Below are positions 52,846 to 62,727 of a DNA stretch of 64,000 nt, piece by piece. Source of the DNA: Pseudozobellia thermophila (lineage in GTDB: Bacteria; Bacteroidota; Bacteroidia; Flavobacteriales; Flavobacteriaceae); assembly GCF_900141855.1 (NCBI RefSeq), contig NZ_FQYU01000001.1, forward strand, positions 407,402-471,401, in the 5' to 3' direction. Position 1 is the stretch's first letter, and each line of letters begins with the position of its first letter. A model generated the notes under the pieces. The model did no database searches, was not told where the DNA came from, and was given only the letters and a program-made list of their open reading frames with translations. Position numbers and translations under genes: made by a program.

Positions 52846-54698
52846 TCCCCTTCATTCGCATCATCGTCGCTATCATCGGCATCAAGCACACGCCCTAAAT
52901 ATACCAATCGGCATCCTCCGTTGATGTCCTCGAATTCGGTACTGAAGGAAGGTATGATCTTAAGGTCGCCGTCAGGGGTTTTTAGAAAGATGGGTACCAC
53001 GTAATCGTCTGCCTTGGTAATTTCGATAAGCCCCTCGTAGTGTTCCTTGTCCTTTATCTCGATTTCATGGATAATGGGAAACATACGGGCCGTTTCGGTC
53101 AGTTTGATAAAATCGTCGGTATGTGAGAAAAGCCCCTCCTTGGGGTTGTTCTCCGGGTCGTTCATTTCGTCGGAGTCGATCAACCTGAACGTACCGTTTT
53201 CGCCAAACTGACTGCCAAATTTATCGACCGCGTATTTGTTGATATCGGAGTTGCCGGTAAGGGCCATAAGGTAGCCTACGTCGTTCAGCTCGATGTTGTC
53301 GGTCAGGTTGTCGGAATAGATGTTGGCCGTAATGGCCTCTATACCCAATTTTTTGGCCTTCTCGATATTGGTCTGGTTGTTGTCGATGAGCACCACATGG
53401 CGGTTGTTCTTTTGCAGGTAGTCGGCAATCAACCTCGATACCTTCGAGGCCCCTATAATTACGATGCCTTCCGATTTTTCCAAGAATACGCCCAGCCATT
53501 TGGCCATAAACCGCGCCGTGGAGGCATTGAGCAGAACGGTGCCCAAAACGATCATAAAGACCAAGGGGGTAATATATTCTGCCCCGGGCTCGCCCCTCAA
53601 GATCAGTTTAGACCCAAAAAGCGAAGCGATGCCCGCGGCTACGATACCCCTGGGGCCCACCCAACTGATGAACAGCTTTTCCCTAAAGTTCAGGTTGGAT
53701 CCCAAGGTACTCAAGAACACGCCCAAGGGCCTTACCACAAATACCACGATGCCAAAAAGAACCAGGGTCTTGTAATTGTACAGGAGCTCGAGTTCGGGCA
53801 GGTTCATACTGGCCGAAAGCAGGATGAAGAGCATGGAGATCAATAAAATACTGATCGATTCCTTAAAATAGAGCAGTTCCTTGATATTGGGTAACTGGGT
53901 ATTGCCCATGACCATTCCCATGACCACCACGGCCAACAGGCCCGATTCGTGGGCGAACAACTCGGAAATTACGAAAACCGAAAGCACCACGGACAAAGAC
54001 ACCACATTCAACAAATAATGGGGTACATAGTTCTTTTTTATGGCCAGGGTCAGGGCGTGGGCAAAAGTGAAGCCAAAGGTAAAGCCCAGCAACAACACCT
54101 TTACAAACTCCAACAGTCCGGTCTGGGTATACCCCTGTCCCTCACCGATACTGATAAACTCGAAGACCAGTACCGCTACGAGCGCACCAATGGGGTCAAT
54201 AAGTATGCCCTCCCATTTCAATATGGCCGATAGGTCTTTCCTTAGGGGAATATTTCTGAGAATGGGGGTAATGACCGTTGGACCGGTTACGATGATAAGG
54301 GCCGAAAACAAAAAGGAAATCTGCCATGAGAGTCCGAAAACGAAATGGGCAGCCGTACCCGCCATAAAAAAAGTCACCGCACTGCCCACCGTAATCAGCT
54401 TGGTAATTACCGGCCCCACCCGGGTCACCTCGGAACGTTTAAGGGTGAGTCCGCCCTCGAACAGAATGACCCCTATGGCCAAAGAGACAAAATGGTAAAG
54501 GCTTTCCCCGAGAAAAAGGCCTTCCTTCTCGTTCCAGATAGGTCGGATCAACTTTGTCCCGTCTTCGGTAAACAATGTAGATATCGGCCCCACCAAAAGG
54601 CCTATAAGGATAAGGGGCAAAATGGCCGGCAGTTTAAATCGCCATGCCACCCATTGTGCAACTATTCCAAGAATGATTATTCCGGCTAATTCTACCAT
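52842..54698 (-). CDS. Cation/proton antiporter (CPA1-type) with TrkA-N domain
   Basis: The 618-residue protein has about 12 membrane segments in its first 400 residues. LPLILIGLLVGP, VILFEGGLTLKRSEV and the SALIIVTGPTVITP block are typical of NhaP/CPA1 antiporters, and WEGILIDPIGAL carries the ion-binding Asp. A TrkA-N (RCK) domain follows at about 405-500, with IVIIGASKVSRLIADYL and VLIDNNQTN. The C-terminus is very acidic (DADDSDDDANEGD). It exchanges Na+ or K+ for H+ and may be gated by nucleotide through the RCK part. It lies divergent to another antiporter. Confidence 0.9.
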   Translation of the reverse strand: MVELAGIIILGIVAQWVAWRFKLPAILPLILIGLLVGPISTLFTEDGTKLIRPIWNEKEGLFLGESLYHFVSLAIGVILFEGGLTLKRSEVTRVGPVITKLITVGSAVTFFMAGTAAHFVFGLSWQISFLFSALIIVTGPTVITPILRNIPLRKDLSAILKWEGILIDPIGALVAVLVFEFISIGEGQGYTQTGLLEFVKVLLLGFTFGFTFAHALTLAIKKNYVPHYLLNVVSLSVVLSVFVISELFAHESGLLAVVVMGMVMGNTQLPNIKELLYFKESISILLISMLFILLSASMNLPELELLYNYKTLVLFGIVVFVVRPLGVFLSTLGSNLNFREKLFISWVGPRGIVAAGIASLFGSKLILRGEPGAEYITPLVFMIVLGTVLLNASTARFMAKWLGVFLEKSEGIVIIGASKVSRLIADYLQKNNRHVVLIDNNQTNIEKAKKLGIEAITANIYSDNLTDNIELNDVGYLMALTGNSDINKYAVDKFGSQFGENGTFRLIDSDEMNDPENNPKEGLFSHTDDFIKLTETARMFPIIHEIEIKDKEHYEGLIEITKADDYVVPIFLKTPDGDLKIIPSFSTEFEDINGGCRLVYLGRVLDADDSDDDANEGD

Positions 54699-54932
54699 AA
54701 AAAAATTTCAGGCAAGATAGGTTTTAATATAGAAAAAAATCCATCAACGGGAAAAAAACCTTGGGCCCGACCTAAAACAAGCCCTTCCAAATCCAATAAA
54801 AATCAAGGCCCGCATTATTTCGACGGCATAGCGCCGCACCCTCCCGCAAATTATCTTTTGCCCCCCCTTGCATGGTAATCTTTATTTGGTTATTTTTTCT
54901 ACTTAATTTCCTGAACCCCAAAAATTTAACCT

Positions 54933-56714
54933 ATGGAAGAACTTAGTATCGTCAACCTGCTATTGGTACTGTCGGCCGCCTGGATTGGCGGAATAACGGC
55001 AAAGCGTATGGGTTTCCCCTCTATTTTGGGGGAGCTCCTTATCGGAATCGTACTGGGTCCTGCCATACTCGGAATTCTCGACACCTCCGAAGCCCTTGAT
55101 ATTCTGGCCGAAATAGGAATCCTCTTCCTTATGGCCTATATCGGAATGGAAATCAATTTTAAGGACCTGGGCAAGGCTTCCTGGGCAGGCCTATTGGCTG
55201 CCGTGGGGGGCTTTGTGGTGCCTTTTGCCCTCGGCTACTATACCATCTTGGCCTTTGGGGGCACACAAATAGCCGGCCTGTTCGTCGGTATCGCCGTGGG
55301 CGTTACCTCTTTGGCAACAAAAAGCAGGATTTTGGTAGACCTAAAACTTTTGGACACCCGGATAGCCTATGTGCTGATGGCCGGGGCCCTGATCTCCGAT
55401 ACACTGGCCCTGATCATTTTTGCCGGGATCATCGGTTTTGTCGAGGCCGGAAGCATCGATGCCCTGGGCTTGGGCTGGGTAGCGGCCAAGGCCATCCTCT
55501 TCTTTGCCTTTTCGGGACTAACGGGGGTGTATCTGTTTCCCGTGATAGGAAAATTACTGGCCAAGGCCCAACTTTCGGGCCGTACGGCGCATTTCAGTAT
55601 TATGGTCATTATTATCCTGGGCTTTTCCGAATTGGCGGAGCTGGCCGGACTTCACGGAATTTTAGGCGCCTTTATGGGCGGACTCTTTATACGCGATGGC
55701 GTGTTTTCAAGACCCGTACTTAAGGAGGTAACCGGGGTCTTTCACGACATTTCAATCGGCTTTTTGGCCCCCATATTTTTCGTTACGGCCGGGTTTCACG
55801 TTACCCTCGAGGTCTTTCAGACCGACCTCGCCTTATTGGTTTTGATCATCGTAGGCGCCGTTGTGGGCAAAATCTTGGGGACCACCCTTTTTTACCTGCC
55901 CAGCGGATACGGATGGCGCGAAGGATTTACCATTGGTACGGGAATGAACGGCAGGGGTGCCGTAGAGATCATTATTGCGGGTATCGGCCTGCAAATGAAC
56001 ATAATCTCCCAAGAGATTTTTTCCATATTGGTGTTTATGGCCATTTCAACAACCCTTACCGTACCCGTCTTTCTAACATGGACCACCAATTGGCTCAGAA
56101 AACGGGGCGAACTCGTAAAACAGGATGCCCGAAAGGGATTTCTGGTACTCGGGGCCAACCCCTTGGGCCTATACCTCTCCAAACAGCTGGCCCAACAGAA
56201 CGATGTAACCCTGATCGACTCCAATAAAGACCTGGTGAACGAAGCCCTGGCGCAAGGCCTCAACGCCATACACGGAAACGGCCTTAAGGAAGATGCCTTC
56301 GAAGCCGCCGATGCCCTGTCCAAACACACCTTTATCGCCTTGACGGGCAACAGTGAGATCAACCTTCTATCGGCACAATTGGCCTACAATTCGTTCTATA
56401 TACCGAACAGGATAGTGCTGATGTCGCCGGTTGAAAACGGGGCCGGACCCAACCTTTTGGGACACATCGATGCCTCTTCGCTGTTTGCCAACAAAACCGA
56501 TATGGACTCCTGGTCGTATAAGATCTCAACAGGTGATTTTGAGGAAAGGACGGAAAGGATAGACAAAGAGATCAGCACCAGGGAATGGGTAAAGAAAAAC
56601 GCAAAAGACCAGGAAGTGCTCCCCATTGTGATCCTCGACGGGCAAGGGATCAAGCGGCCCTTTCATTTCAACGACACGATAAAGCCCGGGGAACAAGTGG
56701 TCTACATCCGATGA
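54933..56714 (+). CDS. Cation/proton antiporter (CPA2/KefB-type) with TrkA-N domain
   Basis: The 593-residue protein has about 12 membrane segments: FPSILGELLIGIVLGP, IGILFLMAYIGMEINF, GVTSLATKSRILVDL and GTGMNGRGAVEIIIAGIGL are CPA2 landmarks (KefB/GerN type). A TrkA-N domain follows at about 395-500, with FLVLGANPLGLYLSKQL and VTLIDSNKDL. It is separated by 234 bases from the divergent CPA1-type gene. Cation and role (pH or salt adaptation in a marine setting) are inferred. Confidence 0.9.
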   Translation: MEELSIVNLLLVLSAAWIGGITAKRMGFPSILGELLIGIVLGPAILGILDTSEALDILAEIGILFLMAYIGMEINFKDLGKASWAGLLAAVGGFVVPFALGYYTILAFGGTQIAGLFVGIAVGVTSLATKSRILVDLKLLDTRIAYVLMAGALISDTLALIIFAGIIGFVEAGSIDALGLGWVAAKAILFFAFSGLTGVYLFPVIGKLLAKAQLSGRTAHFSIMVIIILGFSELAELAGLHGILGAFMGGLFIRDGVFSRPVLKEVTGVFHDISIGFLAPIFFVTAGFHVTLEVFQTDLALLVLIIVGAVVGKILGTTLFYLPSGYGWREGFTIGTGMNGRGAVEIIIAGIGLQMNIISQEIFSILVFMAISTTLTVPVFLTWTTNWLRKRGELVKQDARKGFLVLGANPLGLYLSKQLAQQNDVTLIDSNKDLVNEALAQGLNAIHGNGLKEDAFEAADALSKHTFIALTGNSEINLLSAQLAYNSFYIPNRIVLMSPVENGAGPNLLGHIDASSLFANKTDMDSWSYKISTGDFEERTERIDKEISTREWVKKNAKDQEVLPIVILDGQGIKRPFHFNDTIKPGEQVVYIR

Positions 56715-56920
56715 CCGGCATGGAGGCCACCCAGCGACCATCAAAAGGACGTCTGCCACCAAGGCTGGGATATTCCCCCCATAGAAGGGAAACCCACAAA
56801 TATAACGTTAGGTATATTTATGAAGGGGCGCAGGCTGCCTTCGTTTTCCCCGATATTCCCCCATTTGTTGTACTTCATCAAGGCTTTTCTTAATTTGCGC
56901 ATCTTCTAGAACCAAGACCC

Positions 56921-57784
56921 ATGACCCTTTATCCCATAGAAACCGGAAACTTTAAGCTAGACGGCGGAGCCATGTTCGGTGTCGTGCCGAAGACCATTTG
57001 GCAAAAGACCAATCCTGCCGACGCCAACAACCTCATCGATATCGCCGCCCGAAGCCTTCTGATCGAGGATGGCGACAGGTTGATCTTGATCGATACGGGC
57101 CTGGGGAACAAGCAATCGGACAAGTTCTTCGGTTATTACTATCGCTGGGGCGACCATAGCTTGGACGCCTCCCTTGAAAAATTCGGCTTTCACCGCGACG
57201 ACATCACCGATGTCTTTATGACCCACCTTCATTTCGACCATTGCGGGGGAAGCATCCAATGGAACAAGGACAGGACGGGCTATGAGCCCGCCTTTAAAAA
57301 TGCCAAGTTCTGGACCAACGAGGAGCACTGGAAATGGGCCACCGAACCCAACGCCCGCGAAAAGGCTTCCTTTTTAAGGGAAAACCTCCTGCCCATGCAC
57401 GAAAGCGGCCAGCTCAACTTCATACAAAGGGATTCGGGCCGTTTTCTAAAAAATTCCGAACTCGGCTTCGATATTCTTTTTGTCGACGGCCATACCGATA
57501 AACAAATGTTGCCCCACCTCAGGTACAAGGGCAAGACCCTCGTCTTCGTCGCCGACCTGATCCCCACCGTGGGCCATATTCCCCTGCCCTATGTTATGGG
57601 CTACGATACCCGGCCCCTATTGACCCTCGAAGAAAAAGAGGTTTTCTTGAACAAGGCCTTGACCGACGACTACCTGCTCTTTTTCGAGCACGACGCACAC
57701 AACGAAATTTGTACCCTAAAATCCACCGAACGGGGAATTCGTTTGGACAAAACCTACACCTTCGATGAAGTTTTCAACAGTTGA
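56921..57784 (+). CDS. MBL-fold metallo-hydrolase
   Basis: The 287-residue protein has the metallo-beta-lactamase motif MTHLHFDHCGG (HxHxDH), LFVDGHTDKQ, FVADLIPTVGH (metal-bridging Asp) and a late FEHDAHNE. There is no signal peptide, so it is cytoplasmic. The overall layout resembles the lactonase/YtnP-like branch. It overlaps the next gene by 20 bases. Confidence 0.88.
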   Translation: MTLYPIETGNFKLDGGAMFGVVPKTIWQKTNPADANNLIDIAARSLLIEDGDRLILIDTGLGNKQSDKFFGYYYRWGDHSLDASLEKFGFHRDDITDVFMTHLHFDHCGGSIQWNKDRTGYEPAFKNAKFWTNEEHWKWATEPNAREKASFLRENLLPMHESGQLNFIQRDSGRFLKNSELGFDILFVDGHTDKQMLPHLRYKGKTLVFVADLIPTVGHIPLPYVMGYDTRPLLTLEEKEVFLNKALTDDYLLFFEHDAHNEICTLKSTERGIRLDKTYTFDEVFNS

Positions 57785-58673
57785 CCCCATCAAAATACCT
57801 TTCGGTATGTTAGTATCCGCCCTCTGGCTTTGCTCATGTGGCCCACAAAAGGCGACCAGTTCCGACTTTACGCCCGAGTGGGGCTTTACCAAGGGCATCG
57901 AAGGTCCGGCAGTCGATCAAGACGGTAAGCTCTATGCCGTCAACTACAGGGAAGAGGGCACGATAGGAATCGTATACGAAAACGGCGAAAGTGCAGTATT
58001 TACCAAACTTCCGGGTAAAAGTATTGGAAATGGCATCCGTTTTGACAGCGCGGGACACATGTATGTAGCCGACTATGTCGGGCACACGGTATACCGCATC
58101 GAAAAGGGCGGCAAAAAAGCCGAGGTCTACGCCCATAACCCCGATATGAGCCAACCCAACGATCTGGCCATAGCGCCCAACGGCACCATTTACCTCAGCG
58201 ACCCCAATTGGGCCGAAGGCACCGGTCGTCTTTGGCAGGTAAAGGCCAATAAGGAAATTGTCCTGCTCGAAGACCACATGGGCACCACCAACGGCATCGA
58301 GGTCAGCCCCGATGGCAAAAACCTATACGTTAACGAATCGGTACAGCGCAACATCTGGCGATACGACATCGACCCAGACGGCAGCCTGGGCAACAAAACC
58401 CGCTTCATGACCTTCGAAGACTTCGGATTGGACGGCATGCGATGCGACGCCAAGGGCAACCTGTACGTCACCCGCTACGGAAAAGGCACCGTACTTATCG
58501 TCTCACCCAATAAAAAAATCATAAAAGAGGTACAATTGAAGGGAAAAAAGCCTTCAAATATTACCTTTGGGGGCAAAAATGGCAAAACCTGTTTTGTAAC
58601 CATGGCCGATCGGGGCAATTTAGAGTCCTTCCCCGCCTTGAATCCTGGTGCATTTCACAAACGCTTACACTAA
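57765..58673 (+). CDS. SMP-30/gluconolactonase-like propeller lipoprotein
   Basis: The 302-residue protein begins with a signal ending SALWLCSC (lipoprotein Cys 25) and then six propeller repeats: GPAVDQDGKLYAVN, FDSAGHMYVADYVGHTVYR, IAPNGTIYLSDPN, VSPDGKNLYVNES, and DAKGNLYVTRYG with the metal-type Glu/Asn/Asp positions. The lactonase-type fold hydrolyses sugar lactones in characterised members. A start at 57807 is possible, but 57765 adds a charged n-region. It is coupled to the MBL gene, so the two may act on related esters or lactones. Confidence 0.8.
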   Translation: MKFSTVDPIKIPFGMLVSALWLCSCGPQKATSSDFTPEWGFTKGIEGPAVDQDGKLYAVNYREEGTIGIVYENGESAVFTKLPGKSIGNGIRFDSAGHMYVADYVGHTVYRIEKGGKKAEVYAHNPDMSQPNDLAIAPNGTIYLSDPNWAEGTGRLWQVKANKEIVLLEDHMGTTNGIEVSPDGKNLYVNESVQRNIWRYDIDPDGSLGNKTRFMTFEDFGLDGMRCDAKGNLYVTRYGKGTVLIVSPNKKIIKEVQLKGKKPSNITFGGKNGKTCFVTMADRGNLESFPALNPGAFHKRLH

Positions 58674-58688
58674 TCTCAAATTGTTTAT

Positions 58689-60320
58689 ATGACACGATTA
58701 TTTCCTAAATCCGTTTTTGGATTTTCAATGGCCCTTCTGCTGATGGGCTGCGGAGCCACCACCTTGGTTTCGACCCCTATCGAGAACATCGATACCACCC
58801 CCCTGAAAATATCCGACCTGACCGATGCCGAAAAAAAGCATTGGGGCCATTTAGACCTGGTTTCGGACACCATTCCCGGTATGAGCGTAGACAAGGCCTA
58901 TGCCGAAATCATCAAGAACAAAAAAGGGGAAACCGTCGTAGTGGCCGTACTTGATTCCGGTATCGACCTAAAACACGAAGACCTTGACGATGTGCTTTGG
59001 GTCAATGAGGACGAAATTCCCGGAGACGGAATCGACAACGACAACAATGGCTATGTAGACGATATCCATGGATACAACTTCTTGGGCGAATCGTACAACG
59101 AACAGCTTGAAGTGACCCGTATCGTCAAATTGAAATTGGGCGATGCCGCCCTTCAGGCCAAGGCCAAGGCCAAGGTTGAGGAAGAGTACGCCAAGGCCCT
59201 ACAGCAAAAACAGCAGTACGAGCAAATTTTCCAAGCCGTTAAAAATGCCGACGAGGCCGTGAAGAAGGAACTGGGAAAAGACAATTACACCAAGGAAGAC
59301 CTTGCAGGAATCGCAACTGCGGACCAGGCCATGCAACAGAATGTCGGCATCTTGTCGCAAATGTTGACCTATGAGGACACCATTCCCAAAGTGCTCGAAC
59401 AAATCGAAGCGGGCATCAATTACTTCACCGATCAGGTCAACTATAACTACAACGTCGATTTCGACGGAAGAAAGGTTGTTGGCGATGATCCGTACGACAT
59501 CAACGATACCGATTACGGCAACGGCAACCCCCAAAGCCGTTCCGAAGATGAAAGTCACGGTACCCACGTTGCCGGCATCATTGCGGCCGAGCGCAATAAC
59601 GGTATCGGCGTCAACGGGGTGGCCAACAACGTAAAGATCATGAGCATCCGTGCCGTACCCAACGGCGACGAATACGATAAAGACATCGCCCTGGGCATAC
59701 GTTATGCCGTCGACAACGGTGCCAAGATCATCAACGGCAGCTTTGGAAAGGCCTACTCGCCCAAGGCCCAATGGGTCTACGATGCCATCAAGTATGCCGC
59801 CGACAACGATGTGCTTTTCGTTCATGCCGCAGGTAACGAGGGAGCCGACCTCGACGACCCCGCCAATCCCAATTTTCCGAACGACCAAGTGAACAACGGA
59901 CCCGAAATTGCCGACAATGTTATTACCGTTGGTGCCTTGACGCCCAAGTACGGGTCTGAAATGGTTGCCAGCTTCAGCAACTACGGAAAGGTGAATGTCG
60001 ATGTTTTCGCCCCTGGCGACGATATTTACTCGTCCATGCCGGGTAGCGAGTACGACTTTCAGGGCGGAACCTCCATGGCGGCCCCTGCCGTTGCCGGTGT
60101 TGCGGCCCTGATCCGTTCCTACTACCCCAAATTGACGGCTTCGGAGGTCAAACAGATCATTATGCAATCGGGCCTCGCCCCTCGAACCCAGGTCATAGTA
60201 TCGGGCGATACCTCGAAAACGGCTACCCTGAGCGAGATATCCAAGGCGGGAACCATCGTCAATGCCTACAACGCCTTGATTATGGCGCACAATGTTTCCG
60301 CAGGAAAGATTAAATTGTAG
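58689..60320 (+). CDS. S8 (subtilisin-like) serine protease lipoprotein with long insertion
   Basis: The 543-residue protein has a lipoprotein signal (MALLLMGC, Cys 21). The catalytic triad is Asp 89 (VAVLDSGID), His 290 (ESHGTHVAG) and Ser 462 (GGTSMAAPAVAG). The distance from Asp to His is about 200 residues, much more than in ordinary subtilisins; the insert (about 140-275) is helical and Lys/Glu/Ala-rich (LQAKAKAKVEEEYAKALQQ). An Asp/Asn-rich loop (DGIDNDNNGYVDD) may bind calcium. Probably an exported protease of the cell envelope. Confidence 0.92.
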   Translation: MTRLFPKSVFGFSMALLLMGCGATTLVSTPIENIDTTPLKISDLTDAEKKHWGHLDLVSDTIPGMSVDKAYAEIIKNKKGETVVVAVLDSGIDLKHEDLDDVLWVNEDEIPGDGIDNDNNGYVDDIHGYNFLGESYNEQLEVTRIVKLKLGDAALQAKAKAKVEEEYAKALQQKQQYEQIFQAVKNADEAVKKELGKDNYTKEDLAGIATADQAMQQNVGILSQMLTYEDTIPKVLEQIEAGINYFTDQVNYNYNVDFDGRKVVGDDPYDINDTDYGNGNPQSRSEDESHGTHVAGIIAAERNNGIGVNGVANNVKIMSIRAVPNGDEYDKDIALGIRYAVDNGAKIINGSFGKAYSPKAQWVYDAIKYAADNDVLFVHAAGNEGADLDDPANPNFPNDQVNNGPEIADNVITVGALTPKYGSEMVASFSNYGKVNVDVFAPGDDIYSSMPGSEYDFQGGTSMAAPAVAGVAALIRSYYPKLTASEVKQIIMQSGLAPRTQVIVSGDTSKTATLSEISKAGTIVNAYNALIMAHNVSAGKIKL

Positions 60321-60357
60321 TCGCAATAACTATTTAGAACGTTACAGATTTCGTATT

Positions 60358-62208
60358 ATGAACTATTTCAAAGGCCTTTTTCTCTTGTTCCTCTCGGCGA
60401 CGGCGATCGCCCAGAACACCTCGTATTGGCAACAACATGTCGATTATACGATGGACGTGACCATGGATGTAAAGAACTATCGATACACGGGAACGCAAAA
60501 ATTGGTATATACCAACAACTCTCCCGATGCGCTTGGCAGGGTGTACTACCACCTCTACTTCAACGCCTTTCAGCCCGGTAGTGAAATGGACATCCGTTTA
60601 CAGACCATCGCCGATCCCGATGGACGTATGATGACCGATGAAAACACCAGTCGAATTGCCTCTTTAAGCGAGGACGAAATGGGTTACCTCCATGTCAGTT
60701 CGCTATTGCAAGACGGGCAAAAGGTCGATTTTGTCGAAGAGGGCACCATTCTTGTGGTCGACTTGGCCAAGCCCATCCCTCCCGGGGGGAAAACGACCTT
60801 TGACATGGTGTTTGAAGGGCAGGTTCCCCTACAGATCCGAAGGGCCGGCCGAAACAGTTCAGAGGGTGTGGCCCTCTCCATGAGCCAATGGTACCCTAAA
60901 ATGGCCGAGTACGACTTTGAGGGATGGCACCCCACCCCGTACATTGCCCGTGAGTTTCACGGCGTGTGGGGCGATTTCGACGTAAAATTGACCATCGACA
61001 AGGATTATGTGGTAGGCGGAAGCGGCTACCTCCAAAACCCCCAAGAAATAGGCCATGGCTATGAGGCCCCGGGAAGCAAGGTCAAAAAGCCGAAAGGCAA
61101 GACCCTGACCTGGCATTTTAAGGCCCCGATGGTGCACGACTTTATGTGGGCAGCCGATCCCGACTACCTTCACGATACCCTTCGGGTCGAGAACGGGCCC
61201 CTGCTCCATTTTCTGTACAAGGACGATAAGGACATTATCGACAATTGGAAAAAGCTACAGCCAAAAACGGCCGAGCTCATGGAGTTCTTCAACAAGAACA
61301 TAGGGGAATACCCGTACGGGCAATATTCGGTTATACAGGGCGGTGACGGCGGAATGGAATACGCCATGGCCACCTTGATCACCGGACAGCGAAAGTTCGG
61401 CAGCCTCGTGGGCGTTACGGCCCACGAAATGGCCCATTCGTGGTTTCAGCACGTACTGGCCACCAACGAATCGAAACACGAGTGGATGGACGAAGGTTTT
61501 ACTACGTTTATTTCCAGCTTGGCCATGAACGCCGTAATGGAAGAGAACAAGGAAAACCCGTTTGAGGGCAGCTATAAGGGCTATTACAACCTGGTGCAGT
61601 CGGGCAGGGAACAACCACAGACGACCCACGCCGATCGCTACGACCTCAACTACGCCTACGGCATCTCGGCCTACAGCAAGGGCTCCATATTTCTATCGCA
61701 ACTGGGTTATGTAATAGGCCAGGACAAGCTCATGGAGACCCTTAGAAAGTACTATGCCGACTTTAAGTTCAAGCACCCCGTTCCGAACGACATCATACGC
61801 ACCGCCGAAAAAGTATCGGGGATGCAGTTGGATTGGTACCTGACCGATTGGACCCAAACCACCAACACCATCGACTACGGCATCAAAGACGTGGCGGCCG
61901 AAGGCGAAAAGACCCAAATTACCCTCGAACGAAAAGGCCTGATGCCCATGCCCATCGACCTGTTGGTCGTTTATGAAGACGGTATCCAAGAAACATTCTA
62001 TGCCCCGCTTCGAATGATGTACGGCGAAAAGGAAAACCCCTACCCCCAACTCAAAAGAACGGTTCTTAACGATTGGCCATGGGCGTATCCGACCTATAGT
62101 TTTACCATCGATAGGCCCCTGCAGGAGGTTAAGGCGGTAATGATCGACCCATCGCAACTGATGGCCGACGTAAAACAAGAGGACAACCTCTGGCAAAAAG
62201 CCGAATAA
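60358..62208 (+). CDS. M1-family aminopeptidase
   Basis: The ATG at 60358 gives a 616-residue protein with a signal peptide (FLLFLSATAIAQ). The zinc motif is TAHEMAHSW (His 356, Glu 357, His 360) with Glu 379 as third ligand (WMDEGFTTF). The substrate motif GGMEY (residues 331-335) replaces GxMEN of many M1 enzymes. The N-terminal beta domain (about 20-200) is typical. An exported aminopeptidase is likely. It is followed by a strong terminator. Confidence 0.93.
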   Translation: MNYFKGLFLLFLSATAIAQNTSYWQQHVDYTMDVTMDVKNYRYTGTQKLVYTNNSPDALGRVYYHLYFNAFQPGSEMDIRLQTIADPDGRMMTDENTSRIASLSEDEMGYLHVSSLLQDGQKVDFVEEGTILVVDLAKPIPPGGKTTFDMVFEGQVPLQIRRAGRNSSEGVALSMSQWYPKMAEYDFEGWHPTPYIAREFHGVWGDFDVKLTIDKDYVVGGSGYLQNPQEIGHGYEAPGSKVKKPKGKTLTWHFKAPMVHDFMWAADPDYLHDTLRVENGPLLHFLYKDDKDIIDNWKKLQPKTAELMEFFNKNIGEYPYGQYSVIQGGDGGMEYAMATLITGQRKFGSLVGVTAHEMAHSWFQHVLATNESKHEWMDEGFTTFISSLAMNAVMEENKENPFEGSYKGYYNLVQSGREQPQTTHADRYDLNYAYGISAYSKGSIFLSQLGYVIGQDKLMETLRKYYADFKFKHPVPNDIIRTAEKVSGMQLDWYLTDWTQTTNTIDYGIKDVAAEGEKTQITLERKGLMPMPIDLLVVYEDGIQETFYAPLRMMYGEKENPYPQLKRTVLNDWPWAYPTYSFTIDRPLQEVKAVMIDPSQLMADVKQEDNLWQKAE

Positions 62209-62239
62209 AGGGCGGCCACACCTCAAAGTGAAGATGCTG

Positions 62240-62285
62240 ATGGGGCAGTCGTAAACCAACACGTTTTACGAATGCCCCATTTTTG
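62240..62285 (+). terminator. Terminator after the M1 peptidase gene
   Basis: A 16-base stem with one mismatch, ATGGGGCAGTCGTAAA at 62240-62255, pairs with 62265-62280 and is followed by TTTTT. It separates the peptidase from rnpA. Confidence 0.8.
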
Positions 62286-62306
62286 ATCAAAAATACTTCA
62301 AACCGA

Positions 62307-62690
62307 ATGGACTTCAAATTCCCCAAAAAAGAAAAGTTAAAAAGCAAAAAGGTAATCGACCGGCTTTTTGCAGAGGGCAAGTCCGTTACCGTCTTTCCGC
62401 TCAAGCTGATCTATCTAAAATGCGAACTTCCCGAAGAGGTTCGCGCACAAGTGGGGACAGTAGCCCCCAAAAAGAACATCAAAAGTGCGGTGCGCCGCAA
62501 CCGTATCAAACGCTTGATGCGCGAAAGCTATCGTTTGAACAAACATGTGGTTTTTAACAATAGTGAAGGCTCTTTTGCGTTTCTATTTTTATACCTTGGG
62601 AAAAAGATGCCCCCATATACCGAAATCGAGTCCGCCATGACGAAAACCTTGTCCAAGTTTTTAAAGGCGGAAGGGCAAAAGGGCACCTAA
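62307..62690 (+). CDS. rnpA: Ribonuclease P protein component
   Basis: The ATG at 62307 (MDFKFPKKEKLKSKKVIDRL) gives 127 residues; a TTG eight codons upstream lies in the preceding terminator. The RnpA signature KSAVRRNRIKRLMRESYR is near residue 65. The protein binds the RNase P RNA to process tRNA 5' ends. Unlike in many bacteria rpmH is not beside it; an S41 protease gene follows after 37 bases. Confidence 0.95.
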   Translation: MDFKFPKKEKLKSKKVIDRLFAEGKSVTVFPLKLIYLKCELPEEVRAQVGTVAPKKNIKSAVRRNRIKRLMRESYRLNKHVVFNNSEGSFAFLFLYLGKKMPPYTEIESAMTKTLSKFLKAEGQKGT

Positions 62691-62727
62691 AAACACCTAT
62701 GGTAAATCTTCAAACAATTCAGACCAA

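Noticed and set aside
59199-60326. Long minus-strand open frame (375 codons) inside the S8 protease
   Set aside because: The translation is a low-complexity Val/Gly/Asp/Ile pattern mirroring the protease codons; the plus strand has a complete catalytic triad.
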